From an uncultured Bacteroidia bacterium (GTDB taxonomy: Bacteria; Bacteroidota; Bacteroidia; J057; CALLMJ01), in contig CALLNY010000072.1 of NCBI GenBank assembly GCA_938005475.1, forward strand, positions 1 through 46,672: 46,672 nt of DNA, in the 5' to 3' direction. The notes under the pieces are model-generated. The model had not been told where the DNA came from and made no database searches. It was given only the letters and a program-made list of their open reading frames with translations. Every line of letters starts with the position of its first letter. The stretch's first letter is position 1. A program made the position numbers and the translations under genes. Of this stretch, positions 9,108 to 20,776 are shown in pieces.

Positions 9108-10322
9108 TTAATGTTCTACCCATTCAACTGATTTGAGGTCAATACCTTCTTTGTACATTTCCCAAAGAGGGCTCATTTCTCTTAACTGATGTACGGCTTT
9201 GATTACATGTTGAATAGCGTAATCAATTTCTTCTTCGGTAGTAAAACGACCTAACCCAAAGCGAATAGAAGAGTGAGCAAGTTCATCATCAACGCCCAAA
9301 GCTTTAAGCACATAAGAAGGCTCAAGAGAGGCAGAAGTACAAGCGGAACCTGAAGAAACTGCTAAATCTTTAATTCCCATGATTAAACCTTCACCTTCTA
9401 CATACTTAAAACTGATATTAGAAACATGAGGCAAACGTTGGGTTTTATGCCCGTTCAGGTAGGTCTCCTCAATTTTAAGGAGTTCATTTTCAAGTTTATC
9501 ACGAAGGTATTGAAGTCTTTTAGCTTCTTCATACATTTCTTTACTACAAATTTCTGCGGCTTCCCCAAATCCAACAATCCCAGGGACGTTTAAAGTACCT
9601 GAACGCATACCTCTCTCATGCCCACCCCCATCCATTTGGGCAGTAACTTTAACACGAGGATTTTTTCTACGCACATATAAGGCACCAACTCCTTTGGGTC
9701 CATACATTTTATGGGCAGTAAAAGCCATTAAATCAATTCCAAACTCATCCACTAAAATAGGAACTTTGCCTACGCCTTGCGTAGCATCGGTCATCAATAA
9801 AGCACCTCTAGAATGCGCAATTTGAGCAATTTCCTTTATAGGTTGTATAACCCCAATTTCGTTATTAGCAAACATGATGCTTACTAATACCGTTTTATCG
9901 GTTATAGCATCTGCCAATTGGTTTAAGTCAATTAAGCCATCAGTTCCTACGGGGAGATATGTAACTCTTGCTAAACCTTTTTTCTCTAAATTTCTACAAG
10001 TATCTAAAACTGCCTTGTGCTCAGTTACGGCAGTAATAATATGATTACCTTTTTTGGCATACATTTCCATTACTCCCTTTATAGCGAGATTATCAGACTC
10101 GGTGGCCCCAGAGGTAAAGATAATTTCTTTTGCATCGGCTCCTATCAATTTAGCGATTTGTTCGCGCGCATAATCTACTGCTTCTTCAGCTTTCCAGCCA
10201 TAAGGATGGCTCCTACTCGCCGCATTACCATAATGTTCTGTAAAATAGGGCAACATAGCTTGTAATACCCTAGGATCCACAGGTGTTGTGGCATTATGAT
10301 CTAAATAAATCGGAAACTTCAT
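9108..10322 (-). CDS. iscS: Cysteine desulfurase IscS
   Basis: This PLP enzyme converts cysteine to alanine and a protein persulfide that supplies sulfur for Fe-S clusters and tRNA thiolation. Landmarks are [19 protein letters not shown] at the N-terminus, [13 protein letters not shown] (PLP phosphate region), the PLP Lys in [11 protein letters not shown], and the catalytic Cys loop [20 protein letters not shown]. From ATG 10322 it is 404 residues, typical for IscS. The ATG at 10334 (four codons longer) would sit at the predicted transcription start and is less likely unless the mRNA is leaderless. It is first in the operon with iscU and iscA; no hscA, hscB, fdx or iscR is adjacent. Confidence 0.93.
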   Translation of the reverse strand: MKFPIYLDHNATTPVDPRVLQAMLPYFTEHYGNAASRSHPYGWKAEEAVDYAREQIAKLIGADAKEIIFTSGATESDNLAIKGVMEMYAKKGNHIITAVTEHKAVLDTCRNLEKKGLARVTYLPVGTDGLIDLNQLADAITDKTVLVSIMFANNEIGVIQPIKEIAQIAHSRGALLMTDATQGVGKVPILVDEFGIDLMAFTAHKMYGPKGVGALYVRRKNPRVKVTAQMDGGGHERGMRSGTLNVPGIVGFGEAAEICSKEMYEEAKRLQYLRDKLENELLKIEETYLNGHKTQRLPHVSNISFKYVEGEGLIMGIKDLAVSSGSACTSASLEPSYVLKALGVDDELAHSSIRFGLGRFTTEEEIDYAIQHVIKAVHQLREMSPLWEMYKEGIDLKSVEWVEH

Positions 10323-10341
10323 GTTTGTGTTCATTAGACTA

Positions 10342-10372
10342 CAAAATTAAATCCTTTTTAGAACTATTCCAA
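10342..10372 (-). promoter_or_regulatory. Promoter of the isc operon
   Basis: On the minus strand TTG (10372-10370), 20 bases, TAATTTTG (10349-10342): a full match to the Bacteroidota consensus. Operator site A (10358-10372) covers the -33 element, so a bound regulator would block this promoter. Confidence 0.8.
10358..10372. promoter_or_regulatory. Operator-like palindrome over the isc promoter (site A)
   Basis: TTAGAACTATTCCAA. It shares its pattern with site B (TTAGAATTAGTCCAA) 23 bases upstream and with site C in the iscS-iscU gap. It overlaps the -33 box. The regulator is not in the window; an Rrf2/IscR-type protein is an inference. Confidence 0.6.
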
Positions 10373-10380
10373 ATAACAAT

Positions 10381-10395
10381 TTAGAATTAGTCCAA
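10381..10395. promoter_or_regulatory. Second operator-like palindrome upstream of iscS (site B)
   Basis: TTAGAATTAGTCCAA matches site A at 12 of 15 positions, same orientation, 23 bases apart (about two helical turns), which suggests cooperative binding on one DNA face. Confidence 0.55.
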
Positions 10396-10429
10396 AGTTC
10401 AAATAAAAAAATTATTTTGAAAATGTTTT

Positions 10430-11194
10430 TTACACCAAAGAAAACTCTTTGAAATATTCTAAAGCCTTTAACATCCTCACCCCATACCAACTAAACATCT
10501 CGCCATTTACTTTCATAATTTTTGTATCAGGTAGTTCTTTCTGAAAAATTTTTATGTGTTTTTCCTGAAAAGGAAAAGGCTCAGATGATAAAAAAAGATA
10601 ATCCAATTGGGATTGCAGTAAGTCTTCCATAGTAATAGTAGGATAACGACCTTCTCGATTCTCAAAAAGGTTTAAAAATCCTAAATGATGTAAAAGGTCA
10701 TTGATGTAAGTATTTCGTCCAACTGTCATTATCGGATTAAACCAGATAAGATAAGCAATTTTTTGACCATGAGCAATTTTAAAAGGAGTTTTAGATAAAA
10801 TTTGAAACCATTGATTTACAATTTCAAAACGCCGAAAGATTTCTCCAAAATTTTTTAGCATTTGGAGCCCATCATTCCAACTTTGTACGTTTACCACATA
10901 AACAGGGTATTTTTTTGCTAAATTTTCAACGATTTCTTGCGTATTCTCTTCTTTTTCTGCGATAATCAAATCAGGCATTAAAGTATCTATTTTGTGGTAA
11001 TGGACCGATTTTGTACCACCTACTACAGTAATACTAGAAATTTTATTTTTAGGGTGAATACAAAATTTGGTTCTTCCTACTACGGGAACGTCCATTTCTA
11101 TTAAGGTTTCTGTAATAGAAGGGCACAATGAAATAACGCGTTTAGGAATATGAGGAATTTCTACTTTTCGGTTTAAATCATCTAAAAAGAGCAT
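10430..11194 (-). CDS. Helical-backbone metal receptor (BtuF-like binding protein) without signal peptide
   Basis: The 254-residue protein resembles the class III periplasmic binding proteins of cobalamin/siderophore ABC transporters: KRVISLCPSITETLIEM near the start, VVGRTKFC, IDTLMPDLIIAEKEEN (the P-D-L-I/V motif), and a second lobe around PTITMEDLLQSQLDYLFLSSEPF. It starts at once with the mature fold (MLFLDDLNRKVEIP) and has no signal peptide or lipobox, so as read it is cytoplasmic. It overlaps galK by 13 bases and is last in the lipB-galK operon, with no permease or ATPase nearby. Ligand unknown. The first ATG is used; an alternative upstream start would lie inside galK. Confidence 0.75.
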   Translation of the reverse strand: MLFLDDLNRKVEIPHIPKRVISLCPSITETLIEMDVPVVGRTKFCIHPKNKISSITVVGGTKSVHYHKIDTLMPDLIIAEKEENTQEIVENLAKKYPVYVVNVQSWNDGLQMLKNFGEIFRRFEIVNQWFQILSKTPFKIAHGQKIAYLIWFNPIMTVGRNTYINDLLHHLGFLNLFENREGRYPTITMEDLLQSQLDYLFLSSEPFPFQEKHIKIFQKELPDTKIMKVNGEMFSWYGVRMLKALEYFKEFSLV

Positions 11195-12258
11195 TCTTCT
11201 TTACCGATAAAAATATTAGGTTGTATATTAAATTTTTGGAAGTAAGCATGTTGAATACTTGGAAGTAGTTCAAGATTAAAATTTTTATTTATTAGCGCAA
11301 TAGCACAACCTCCAAAGCCCGCCCCCGTCATTCTTGCCCCTAAACATCCAGGTTGATTCTGAAGGTTCTCAACTAAAAAATCTAATGCATCGCAAGAAAC
11401 TTCATAATCGTACTTTAAAGACTGATGTGAAGCGTTCATGAGTTGCCCAAGTATTATAAAATCTTGATTATGAATAGCTTCAAACGCATTTTTTACTCTT
11501 GCTTGTTCTGTAATTACATGTCTTGCCCGTTTTTTGATACTATCATCTTGTAAAAATTCTAAATCCGTTATTTCCGCTTCTGCAAGTGTAGTAATATTTT
11601 TATAATGTTGAATTTGTTTGAGTGCTTCTTCACATGAAGTTCGTCTATCATTGTATGCAGAATGTTTAAGGCTACGTGGTATTTTTGTATCTAAAATTAA
11701 AATTTTGTGATTACCTAAATTTAAATTTACTTCTTTATGTATCAGATTTTTACAATCAATTAACAAAGCACTGTTCCATAAGTTGTAGGAAATAACATAA
11801 CTATCCATGATACCACAGTTTACACCTATATATTGATTTTCAATAAATTGTGAAATTTTGGCTATTGTTAAATTGTCCCAATTCAATTTTAATTCCTCAT
11901 TGAAAGCTTTTAAAGTTACGACTAACATAGCGGCAGATGATGATAATCCCGAACCTTCAGGTAAATTAGATTGATAAATAAATTCGTAAGTCTGTGGTAG
12001 AGTGAAATGTTGGTCTTTCAAATATCTTAATACGCTAATCGGATACTGAACCCAATCCTTTGTCTCTGAGAATAAATCTTTATCCTCGATAACGATTGTT
12101 TCATGATTATCAGAAGAAAAAAGCCATTTATCAGAGCTTGGCTTAAGCCATAAATAAATACCCAAATTTATGGTTGTTGGTAAAACAAGCCCACCGTTGT
12201 AATCTAAATGTTCACCGATTAGGTTAATTCTACCAGAAGCATGATAAGGTTTATTCAT
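11182..12258 (-). CDS. galK: Galactokinase
   Basis: GHMP-family kinase that phosphorylates galactose at C1 with ATP. Family motifs are in order: GRINLIGEHLDYNGGLVLP (substrate binding), LPEGSGLSSSAAM (ATP loop), the catalytic Asp in CGIMDSY (D152) and MTGAGFGGCAIALI near the C-terminus. At 358 residues it is slightly shorter than E. coli GalK (382), mainly because the N-terminus is trimmed, starting MNKPYHASGRINLIGEH. The ATG overlaps the lipB stop by four bases. No galT is present here; a galE is 9.5 kb away on the other strand. Confidence 0.9.
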   Translation of the reverse strand: MNKPYHASGRINLIGEHLDYNGGLVLPTTINLGIYLWLKPSSDKWLFSSDNHETIVIEDKDLFSETKDWVQYPISVLRYLKDQHFTLPQTYEFIYQSNLPEGSGLSSSAAMLVVTLKAFNEELKLNWDNLTIAKISQFIENQYIGVNCGIMDSYVISYNLWNSALLIDCKNLIHKEVNLNLGNHKILILDTKIPRSLKHSAYNDRRTSCEEALKQIQHYKNITTLAEAEITDLEFLQDDSIKKRARHVITEQARVKNAFEAIHNQDFIILGQLMNASHQSLKYDYEVSCDALDFLVENLQNQPGCLGARMTGAGFGGCAIALINKNFNLELLPSIQHAYFQKFNIQPNIFIGKEECSF

Positions 12259-12986
12259 GAGTAAGGAATAGGAAAGGTCTCTGAAATTAGCTCTATTTGG
12301 AAAACTTCAATGAATTTTTGTTTCATAATATCTATAATCTCTTGAAAATCAACACTTTGATTTATCTCTTTTTGAATAGACGTAACACCCTTATCTTGGA
12401 TACCGCAAGGAATGATATAATCAAAGTAGGATAAATCAGTATTCACATTGAGAGCTAACCCGTGCATACTCACCCATCGAGAACAACGTATACCAATAGC
12501 GGCAATCTTACGAGGTTGGTTTTCTATATCTACCCATACGCCCGTTAAACCTTTTATTCTATGCCCTTGAATACCATAATAAGCAATAGTCCTAATTATA
12601 ACTTCTTCAATATTACGTAAATAAATATTTAAATCTGTTTGGAAATTTTCTAAGTCAAAGATAGGGTAAACAACTAATTGTCCTTTACCATGATAAGTAA
12701 TATCTCCGCCCCTATTGATAGGATAGTATTCAATTCCTTTGGCGTGGCATTCCAATTCGGATAGTAATAAATTTTTGGGATTACCACTTTTTCCCAAGGT
12801 ATATACGTGGTTATGCTCACAAAAAATCAAATAATTAGGAGTCGGATGATGGGTATTATGGTTACGATTGTATAGTTTTAAAATAGCAATAGATTCAAGC
12901 AAAGCTTCTTGGTAATCCCAGGTTTGTTTATATGGGGCGTTCGGCAACCACAAAAAACTAACTTTCCTATTTTGAACAGAATACAT
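12255..12986 (-). CDS. lipB: Octanoyltransferase LipB
   Basis: Transfers octanoate from acyl carrier protein to lipoyl domains of 2-oxoacid dehydrogenases and the glycine cleavage H protein. Motifs are the RGGDITYHGKGQLVVYP segment, AIGIRCSRWVSMHGLALNV with the substrate-pocket SMHG-type motif, and the catalytic Cys in IIPCGIQDKGVTS. I start it at ATG 12986 (243 residues). The longest ORF begins at TTG 13004, only about 13 bases after the predicted transcription start and without conserved residues. First gene of a translationally coupled lipB-galK-metal-receptor operon. Confidence 0.9.
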   Translation of the reverse strand: MYSVQNRKVSFLWLPNAPYKQTWDYQEALLESIAILKLYNRNHNTHHPTPNYLIFCEHNHVYTLGKSGNPKNLLLSELECHAKGIEYYPINRGGDITYHGKGQLVVYPIFDLENFQTDLNIYLRNIEEVIIRTIAYYGIQGHRIKGLTGVWVDIENQPRKIAAIGIRCSRWVSMHGLALNVNTDLSYFDYIIPCGIQDKGVTSIQKEINQSVDFQEIIDIMKQKFIEVFQIELISETFPIPYS

Positions 12987-13023
12987 GTTAAAAGATAACT
13001 TCAATCCATGGGGAAAGAAGCTA

Positions 13024-13031
13024 CAAAATTA
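13024..13031 (-). promoter_or_regulatory. -7 box of the lipB operon
   Basis: Minus-strand TAATTTTG, 37 bases before the chosen lipB ATG. A TTG at the proper -33 distance is missing, so only the -7 element is supported. Confidence 0.45.
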
Positions 13032-13039
13032 AAAAAAAA

Positions 13040-13450
13040 TCAACAATATTCGTTGAAAGCGGCAATTAAATTGTCGGCAATCATTTGTGGGGTTCTTCCT
13101 TCAATATGTAATCTTTCTATAAAATGAACAAGTTTACCATCTTTAAATAAGGCCATAGAGGGCGAAGAAGGAGGATAGGGCAACATGTATTCACGAGCTT
13201 TTGCGGTAGCGGCTTTGTCTACTCCTGCAAATACAGTAACGATTTTATCGGGTAATTTGTGATTTTGGAGGGCAATTCTAACGGCAGGTCTAGCGCCGCT
13301 TGCGGCACAACCACATACCGAATTGATAATTACAAGTACTGTCCCTTTTTTGGAATCCAAAATTGCTTGCACTTCTTCGGGAGTAGTTAATTCTTGAACA
13401 CCTAACTCAATCAATTCTGCACGCATAGGTGCTACTAATGCTTCTGGATA
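13040..13450 (-). CDS. Bacilliredoxin (BrxA/BrxB, DUF1094 family)
   Basis: Small thioredoxin-fold protein that removes bacillithiol from proteins. The family CGC active site is in VINSVCGCAASGARPAV, followed by TVFAGVDKAATAKAREY and PPSSPSMALFKDGKLVHF. I start it at ATG 13450 (136 residues, MYPEALVAPMRAEL), the usual family N-terminus. The longest ORF begins at GTG 13480, upstream of the transcription start predicted from the -7 box at 13482-13489. Its presence suggests that the organism makes bacillithiol. Confidence 0.87.
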   Translation of the reverse strand, partial: YPEALVAPMRAELIELGVQELTTPEEVQAILDSKKGTVLVIINSVCGCAASGARPAVRIALQNHKLPDKIVTVFAGVDKAATAKAREYMLPYPPSSPSMALFKDGKLVHFIERLHIEGRTPQMIADNLIAAFNEYC

Positions 13451-13481
13451 CATATTTTTATATGTTTTACTTTCCAACACA

Positions 13482-13489
13482 CAAAAATA
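13482..13489 (-). promoter_or_regulatory. -7 box of the bacilliredoxin gene
   Basis: Minus-strand TATTTTTG, 31 bases before ATG 13450; no matching -33 TTG. It helps to reject the GTG start at 13480. Confidence 0.45.
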
Positions 13490-13527
13490 TAGATTTGTTC
13501 AAATAAAATGAACTTGGAAAAGAATTT

Positions 13528-16500
13528 TTATAAATTTTTAATTCTCCTAATTAATGCCAGACTAAAACCGATAGCTAAAATAAATGTTCCTAACCATAAT
13601 ACATTGATAAAAGGTTTTGCTAATGCTTTAATCGTGATACGGTCATCCGGCGGTAGTTGTTCAATTACTCGAATATGAATTTTTTCTGCTTTCGGGTCAA
13701 CTCCTATGAAGCCTATTTGCATTGCAAGGTGTGGTATCTCAAAAACCTCTGTTTTAATATTCCCCTGTTTATCTACTAAAAAGGTAGGTTTAGCTATAGT
13801 TTCTTGCTCTTGAGTAGAAATTTCTAATTCTGCTCTTGCAACTACTTCATAATTTTTATATTTAGGGTTATTTTGTACTCTGTAAAGTGCTTTTGCTACC
13901 ATCAAACTACCCGAAGCTAAAATCACGGTATCTCCGATAGCCATTTTGTATTCATTATCTGCGAAGCGTGGTTCTTGTTCATCGCTGGGTACAGATGTAA
14001 CATGGACATAAATATCTTTAAACCATTCTATCTTTCGGTCAGGATGAGCTAATAATCCCATTCTTTCGTTTATTTCAGCTTCGGGGTATAACAGTGCTTT
14101 ATCTTGAGAATCCTTTAAACTTGTAAATATCATAGCATACTGTTGACGGTTATTGATGAGTTTAGGTCGTAATAACCTCAAATTTTTAGATATGAAACTT
14201 TGTATTTTAAGTAAGTCCAATTCTTTATTAGATACGCTTTTGTAGAAGGCTTGGTTTGTAAGTTCAAAAAATTCAGCAGGAAAAGCTAACGCATAAACAT
14301 CCTTCAAAGAGTCTTTAAAAGCAATTTTGACGTGGGTATTATTTTGTTCAATGATGAACAAATCATTAAGTGGGAGTTTAGGTTGTTTAATACCCAAATA
14401 ATCGATTCGGTAACCATTTACGTATTTAGGTTTGTTACGAGACAAAAGTACATTATCTTTTTGGCTATTTGCAGGGAAGTTAGCTAACTCGGCGGGAGTA
14501 TAGTTTACGGAGACGGTCCATTCGTAGCCAGAAGAAAATAAAATACCTATCATCATTAGTGCAAAACCTATGTGAGCAAGGCTACCTCCCATATTTTTCC
14601 AATGCTTGACATTTTTTTTGAGTAAATATATCGCTACCTCTGCATTACAAAACAAAGCAAATAAAGAAGCTAAAAGCAAAATATCGTCTGCCACCATTAA
14701 AAAAGCAATATTGAGGTAGGTAAACCAACGGTTTAAGAAATTTTGGGTCTGTGCTAATTCTAAAATTTCGACATAGGTTTTTTGGTAAACAAATTCCCAA
14801 TCAAAGTATATTAGTAGAAGGGTTATGAACGTAGCAGCAAGCAATGCAGACCAGAAAGGGCGTAACAATGCTTTTCTTAAAGAATTTTTTTCTATTTGAA
14901 ACCAAAAATAAAATTGAGCTAATCCAGAAAAAATTCCTATCAATATACCAAACCAAACATTCCATTTATAGTAAAAGAAAGGTACATTAGCAGGCGGAGC
15001 AACGTTCGTTCCTAAAATTTTATTGAGTACGGGTGTAGAAGTGAAAAAGGTAATTTGTAGGGCGGCAAAACTGAAAATAGTAATTCCGATGAGTAGTAAT
15101 CCTTCTCTACTCCACCAATTAAAGGAGTCTTGAGAGGTATTGGCTTCTCGGATAGAGGAGTAACGTAGTAACCCTAAATAAATGATAGCGAGCAGGTATA
15201 AGAAGATAAAGGCGAGGAGTTGTCCTGATAGACCTAAATCGGTGAAGGTATGGACGGAAGCATCACCAAGGATACCGCTTCTATTTAGGAAGGTAGAATA
15301 AAGTACTAAAATGAAAGTAATTAAAGTTAGGAAGAGGGTGGAAGAGAGTTGTTTTTTTTGACTTTTCCAAATGAGCATGGCATGGATAGCGGCTACACCA
15401 GTAATCCATGGCACAAGAGAAGCATTTTCAACGGGGTCCCAGTTCCAATAACCACCGAAATTTAACGTTTCATAAGCCCAGTATCCCCCCATAATGATGC
15501 CAATCCCCAATACTAACGAAGAAAAAATTGCGAAAGGAAACGCAGGACTAATCCATTCTATTATCTTGTTTCGAATTAAACCAGCTAAAGCATAAGCAAA
15601 AGGTATCAAGCTACTCGCAAAACCTAAAAATAAAACAGGTGGATGTATTACCATCCAATAATTTTGAAGTAAAGGATTTAATCCATTACCGTTAGAAGGC
15701 ACAAAAGTAGGGTCCTGTGAAAAAATTGGGGCATTTGGCATTGCGTCTTTCAATAATGTAAAAGGGGAAGAACCTATTTTCCATTCTCCTACCTCAAAAA
15801 AGAATAGTATCCAACTTATTATTAATAAACAGTAAATACTCAAAAAATTTCTTGTGGATAACCTTTTTGTATAAATTTCAAACGTATAATATCCTGAAAC
15901 ACTTAACAGAAAGAATATGTAAGGGATAAATCCATAAATTTGAAATCCTTTGAATCCCATTCCTGTGTTACCTTTAAAAATTAAAGCAAATTGGAGAAAA
16001 ATCAGGCAAAAAGCTGTAATCCAATGATTTGGCTTGGAATAATTTTGTCTATAAATGAAATAAGCAATAAACAAAAGTAGAACAGTTATTAAAATAACAA
16101 CCCCAGTGATATTTAGTACTACCCCCAAAATCATTGAAGCTAAAATGACTTGTACGGATAATAAAATGGCTAAAACTAAGGGCTTCCATTCATCATTACG
16201 AAAATAAATCCATAATCCTAAAATAGCGTGCCAAATTAACCATAATAAGAAAGAGCCTTCTTGACCCTCCCAAAAGCAGGAAATCATAAAGTGTAAAGGT
16301 AGTTCATTACTAGAATGAGCCCAAACGTAATGATACTGATATTGGTGAGTGTAAATCAAGTAAAAAAGGGTAAAAAACGTACTAAAAACGCTAAAAACAT
16401 GTAAGAAGAAACCTATGTTTCCGAGAAGTTTCCATGCTCTTTGGTCATCGGGATTTTTATCGTAAAAAGAAAAAAAATAGGATAATGCTCCCATTCCCGA

Positions 16501-16560
16501 ACTTACAAATAAAAGATTGGTTAGCAAAAAACCGAGTTGTCCTCCGAAAGTAGAATACAT
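13528..16560 (-). CDS. ccmF: CcmF-type cytochrome c biogenesis protein (heme handling, CcsA/CcmF/CycK family)
   Basis: Polytopic membrane protein that takes part in attaching heme to apocytochromes c on the outer face of the cytoplasmic membrane. The N-terminal half matches CcmF: SNELPLHFM, WEGQEGSFLLW, MVIHPPVLFLGF, and the heme-binding tryptophan-rich motif GGYWNWDPVENASLVPW. The last ~330 residues form a large periplasmic domain with a final membrane helix. From ATG 16560 it has 1,010 residues, longer than E. coli CcmF (~650), in keeping with my recollection of Bacteroidota versions. The GTG at 16584 overlaps a -7 box and is rejected as start. No other ccm genes are adjacent. Confidence 0.85.
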   Translation of the reverse strand: MYSTFGGQLGFLLTNLLFVSSGMGALSYFFSFYDKNPDDQRAWKLLGNIGFFLHVFSVFSTFFTLFYLIYTHQYQYHYVWAHSSNELPLHFMISCFWEGQEGSFLLWLIWHAILGLWIYFRNDEWKPLVLAILLSVQVILASMILGVVLNITGVVILITVLLLFIAYFIYRQNYSKPNHWITAFCLIFLQFALIFKGNTGMGFKGFQIYGFIPYIFFLLSVSGYYTFEIYTKRLSTRNFLSIYCLLIISWILFFFEVGEWKIGSSPFTLLKDAMPNAPIFSQDPTFVPSNGNGLNPLLQNYWMVIHPPVLFLGFASSLIPFAYALAGLIRNKIIEWISPAFPFAIFSSLVLGIGIIMGGYWAYETLNFGGYWNWDPVENASLVPWITGVAAIHAMLIWKSQKKQLSSTLFLTLITFILVLYSTFLNRSGILGDASVHTFTDLGLSGQLLAFIFLYLLAIIYLGLLRYSSIREANTSQDSFNWWSREGLLLIGITIFSFAALQITFFTSTPVLNKILGTNVAPPANVPFFYYKWNVWFGILIGIFSGLAQFYFWFQIEKNSLRKALLRPFWSALLAATFITLLLIYFDWEFVYQKTYVEILELAQTQNFLNRWFTYLNIAFLMVADDILLLASLFALFCNAEVAIYLLKKNVKHWKNMGGSLAHIGFALMMIGILFSSGYEWTVSVNYTPAELANFPANSQKDNVLLSRNKPKYVNGYRIDYLGIKQPKLPLNDLFIIEQNNTHVKIAFKDSLKDVYALAFPAEFFELTNQAFYKSVSNKELDLLKIQSFISKNLRLLRPKLINNRQQYAMIFTSLKDSQDKALLYPEAEINERMGLLAHPDRKIEWFKDIYVHVTSVPSDEQEPRFADNEYKMAIGDTVILASGSLMVAKALYRVQNNPKYKNYEVVARAELEISTQEQETIAKPTFLVDKQGNIKTEVFEIPHLAMQIGFIGVDPKAEKIHIRVIEQLPPDDRITIKALAKPFINVLWLGTFILAIGFSLALIRRIKNL

Positions 16561-16583
16561 GAAAAGGTTACTCAATATAAACA

Positions 16584-16591
16584 CAAAAATA
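16584..16591 (-). promoter_or_regulatory. -7 box of the ccmF-like gene
   Basis: Minus-strand TATTTTTG, 23 bases before ATG 16560. Nearest upstream TTG is 23 bases away, longer than the usual 19-21. Confidence 0.45.
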
Positions 16592-16730
16592 CATCAAAAT
16601 ATTCCAATTAAAAACAAGGTATTTCATACATTCAATATGAAATAAAAAAGTTCATATGAAGTTCTATGATATCAAAAAGTGTTTTGTTATATAAAAGGTA
16701 TTGCTTTATTATGCATTCTTTTGTTTTAAA

Positions 16731-16763
16731 TTTGGTAATGTCTATTTATTTTTATTAACTTTG
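16731..16763 (+). promoter_or_regulatory. Promoter of the coaD-ligA operon
   Basis: TTTG (16731-16734), 21 bases, TAACTTTG (16756-16763). Transcription would begin near 16770, which rules out the longer coaD frame beginning at 16701. Confidence 0.72.
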
Positions 16764-16775
16764 CGTTTAAGTTTT

Positions 16776-19962
<3,187 letters not shown>

Positions 19963-19977
19963 TAATAAAAAATTATT

Positions 19978-19985
19978 TACTTTTG
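19978..19985 (+). promoter_or_regulatory. -7 box of dapB
   Basis: TACTTTTG. It contains the in-frame TTG (19983) that would extend dapB by six codons, so ATG 20001 is the better start. No -33 TTG at 20 bases. Confidence 0.45.
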
Positions 19986-20000
19986 AAAAAATTACAGAAC

Positions 20001-20750
20001 ATGCGTACAGCTTTAATTGGATATGGAAAAATGGGTAAAATGATAGAGAAACATCTCCTCTTAAAAGGTTATTCTATTTCTCAAATCATTGATATTGAAA
20101 ACTACTCTGATATTAAAAATATAAATCGAGAGAATACCGATGTTATCATTGAGTTTACCACGCCTGTTGAAGTAAGAAAAAATCTATCCAATGTTATACC
20201 TTTAGGGATTCCCATTGTTATAGGGACGACTGGTTGGTATACGCATTTAAAAGAAATAGAAAATTGGATAAGCCTAAATAATGGAACTTTAATTTATGGA
20301 ACAAATTTCAGTATTGGTGTGAATATCTTCTTTTTAGTAAATGAATTTTTAGCTAAAATCATGAATCGTTTCTCAGAATACGACGTATTTATTGAAGAAC
20401 GACATCATAATCAAAAAAAAGATGCACCAAGTGGCACTGCACTTACTTTAGCTAATCAAATCATTGAACTCATAGAACGAAAAACTGAAATAGCTACCAG
20501 TTTAGCGGAAAGAATACCTCAACCTCATGAATTAACTATTGGCACATTAAGATGTGGGGAGATTATTGGTAAACACTTAGTAGGTTACTCCTCAAAAATG
20601 GATTTAATAGAGATTTCTCATGATGCGCATAACCGAGAAGCATTTGCCTTAGGAGCTATTTTAGCCGCTGAATGGTCTCTAAAACTCAAAGGTGTTCATG
20701 AATTTAAAAACCTATTCCAACAAAAAATGTTAGAAGGTCTAGTTGAATAA
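20001..20750 (+). CDS. dapB: 4-hydroxy-tetrahydrodipicolinate reductase
   Basis: Reduces 4-hydroxy-tetrahydrodipicolinate in the lysine/diaminopimelate pathway. N-terminal Rossmann motif ALIGYGKMGKMIEKH, IPIVIGTTGWY, GTNFSIGVNIFF and the active-site region EERHHNQKKDAPSGTALTLA (catalytic His-His and Lys) are intact. 249 residues from ATG 20001, a little under the ~270 typical of proteobacterial forms. It seems to be transcribed from its own -7 box and is followed after 26 bases by a new candidate promoter. Confidence 0.93.
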   Translation: MRTALIGYGKMGKMIEKHLLLKGYSISQIIDIENYSDIKNINRENTDVIIEFTTPVEVRKNLSNVIPLGIPIVIGTTGWYTHLKEIENWISLNNGTLIYGTNFSIGVNIFFLVNEFLAKIMNRFSEYDVFIEERHHNQKKDAPSGTALTLANQIIELIERKTEIATSLAERIPQPHELTIGTLRCGEIIGKHLVGYSSKMDLIEISHDAHNREAFALGAILAAEWSLKLKGVHEFKNLFQQKMLEGLVE

Positions 20751-20759
20751 CATTTTATT

Positions 20760-20767
20760 TATTTTTG
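20760..20767 (+). promoter_or_regulatory. -7 box ahead of the epimerase genes
   Basis: TATTTTTG, nine bases before ATG 20777; no -33 TTG at the expected distance. As no later gap before atpA shows a good promoter, this could drive the epimerase-ATP synthase string. Confidence 0.4.
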
Positions 20768-20776
20768 CCTTGAATT

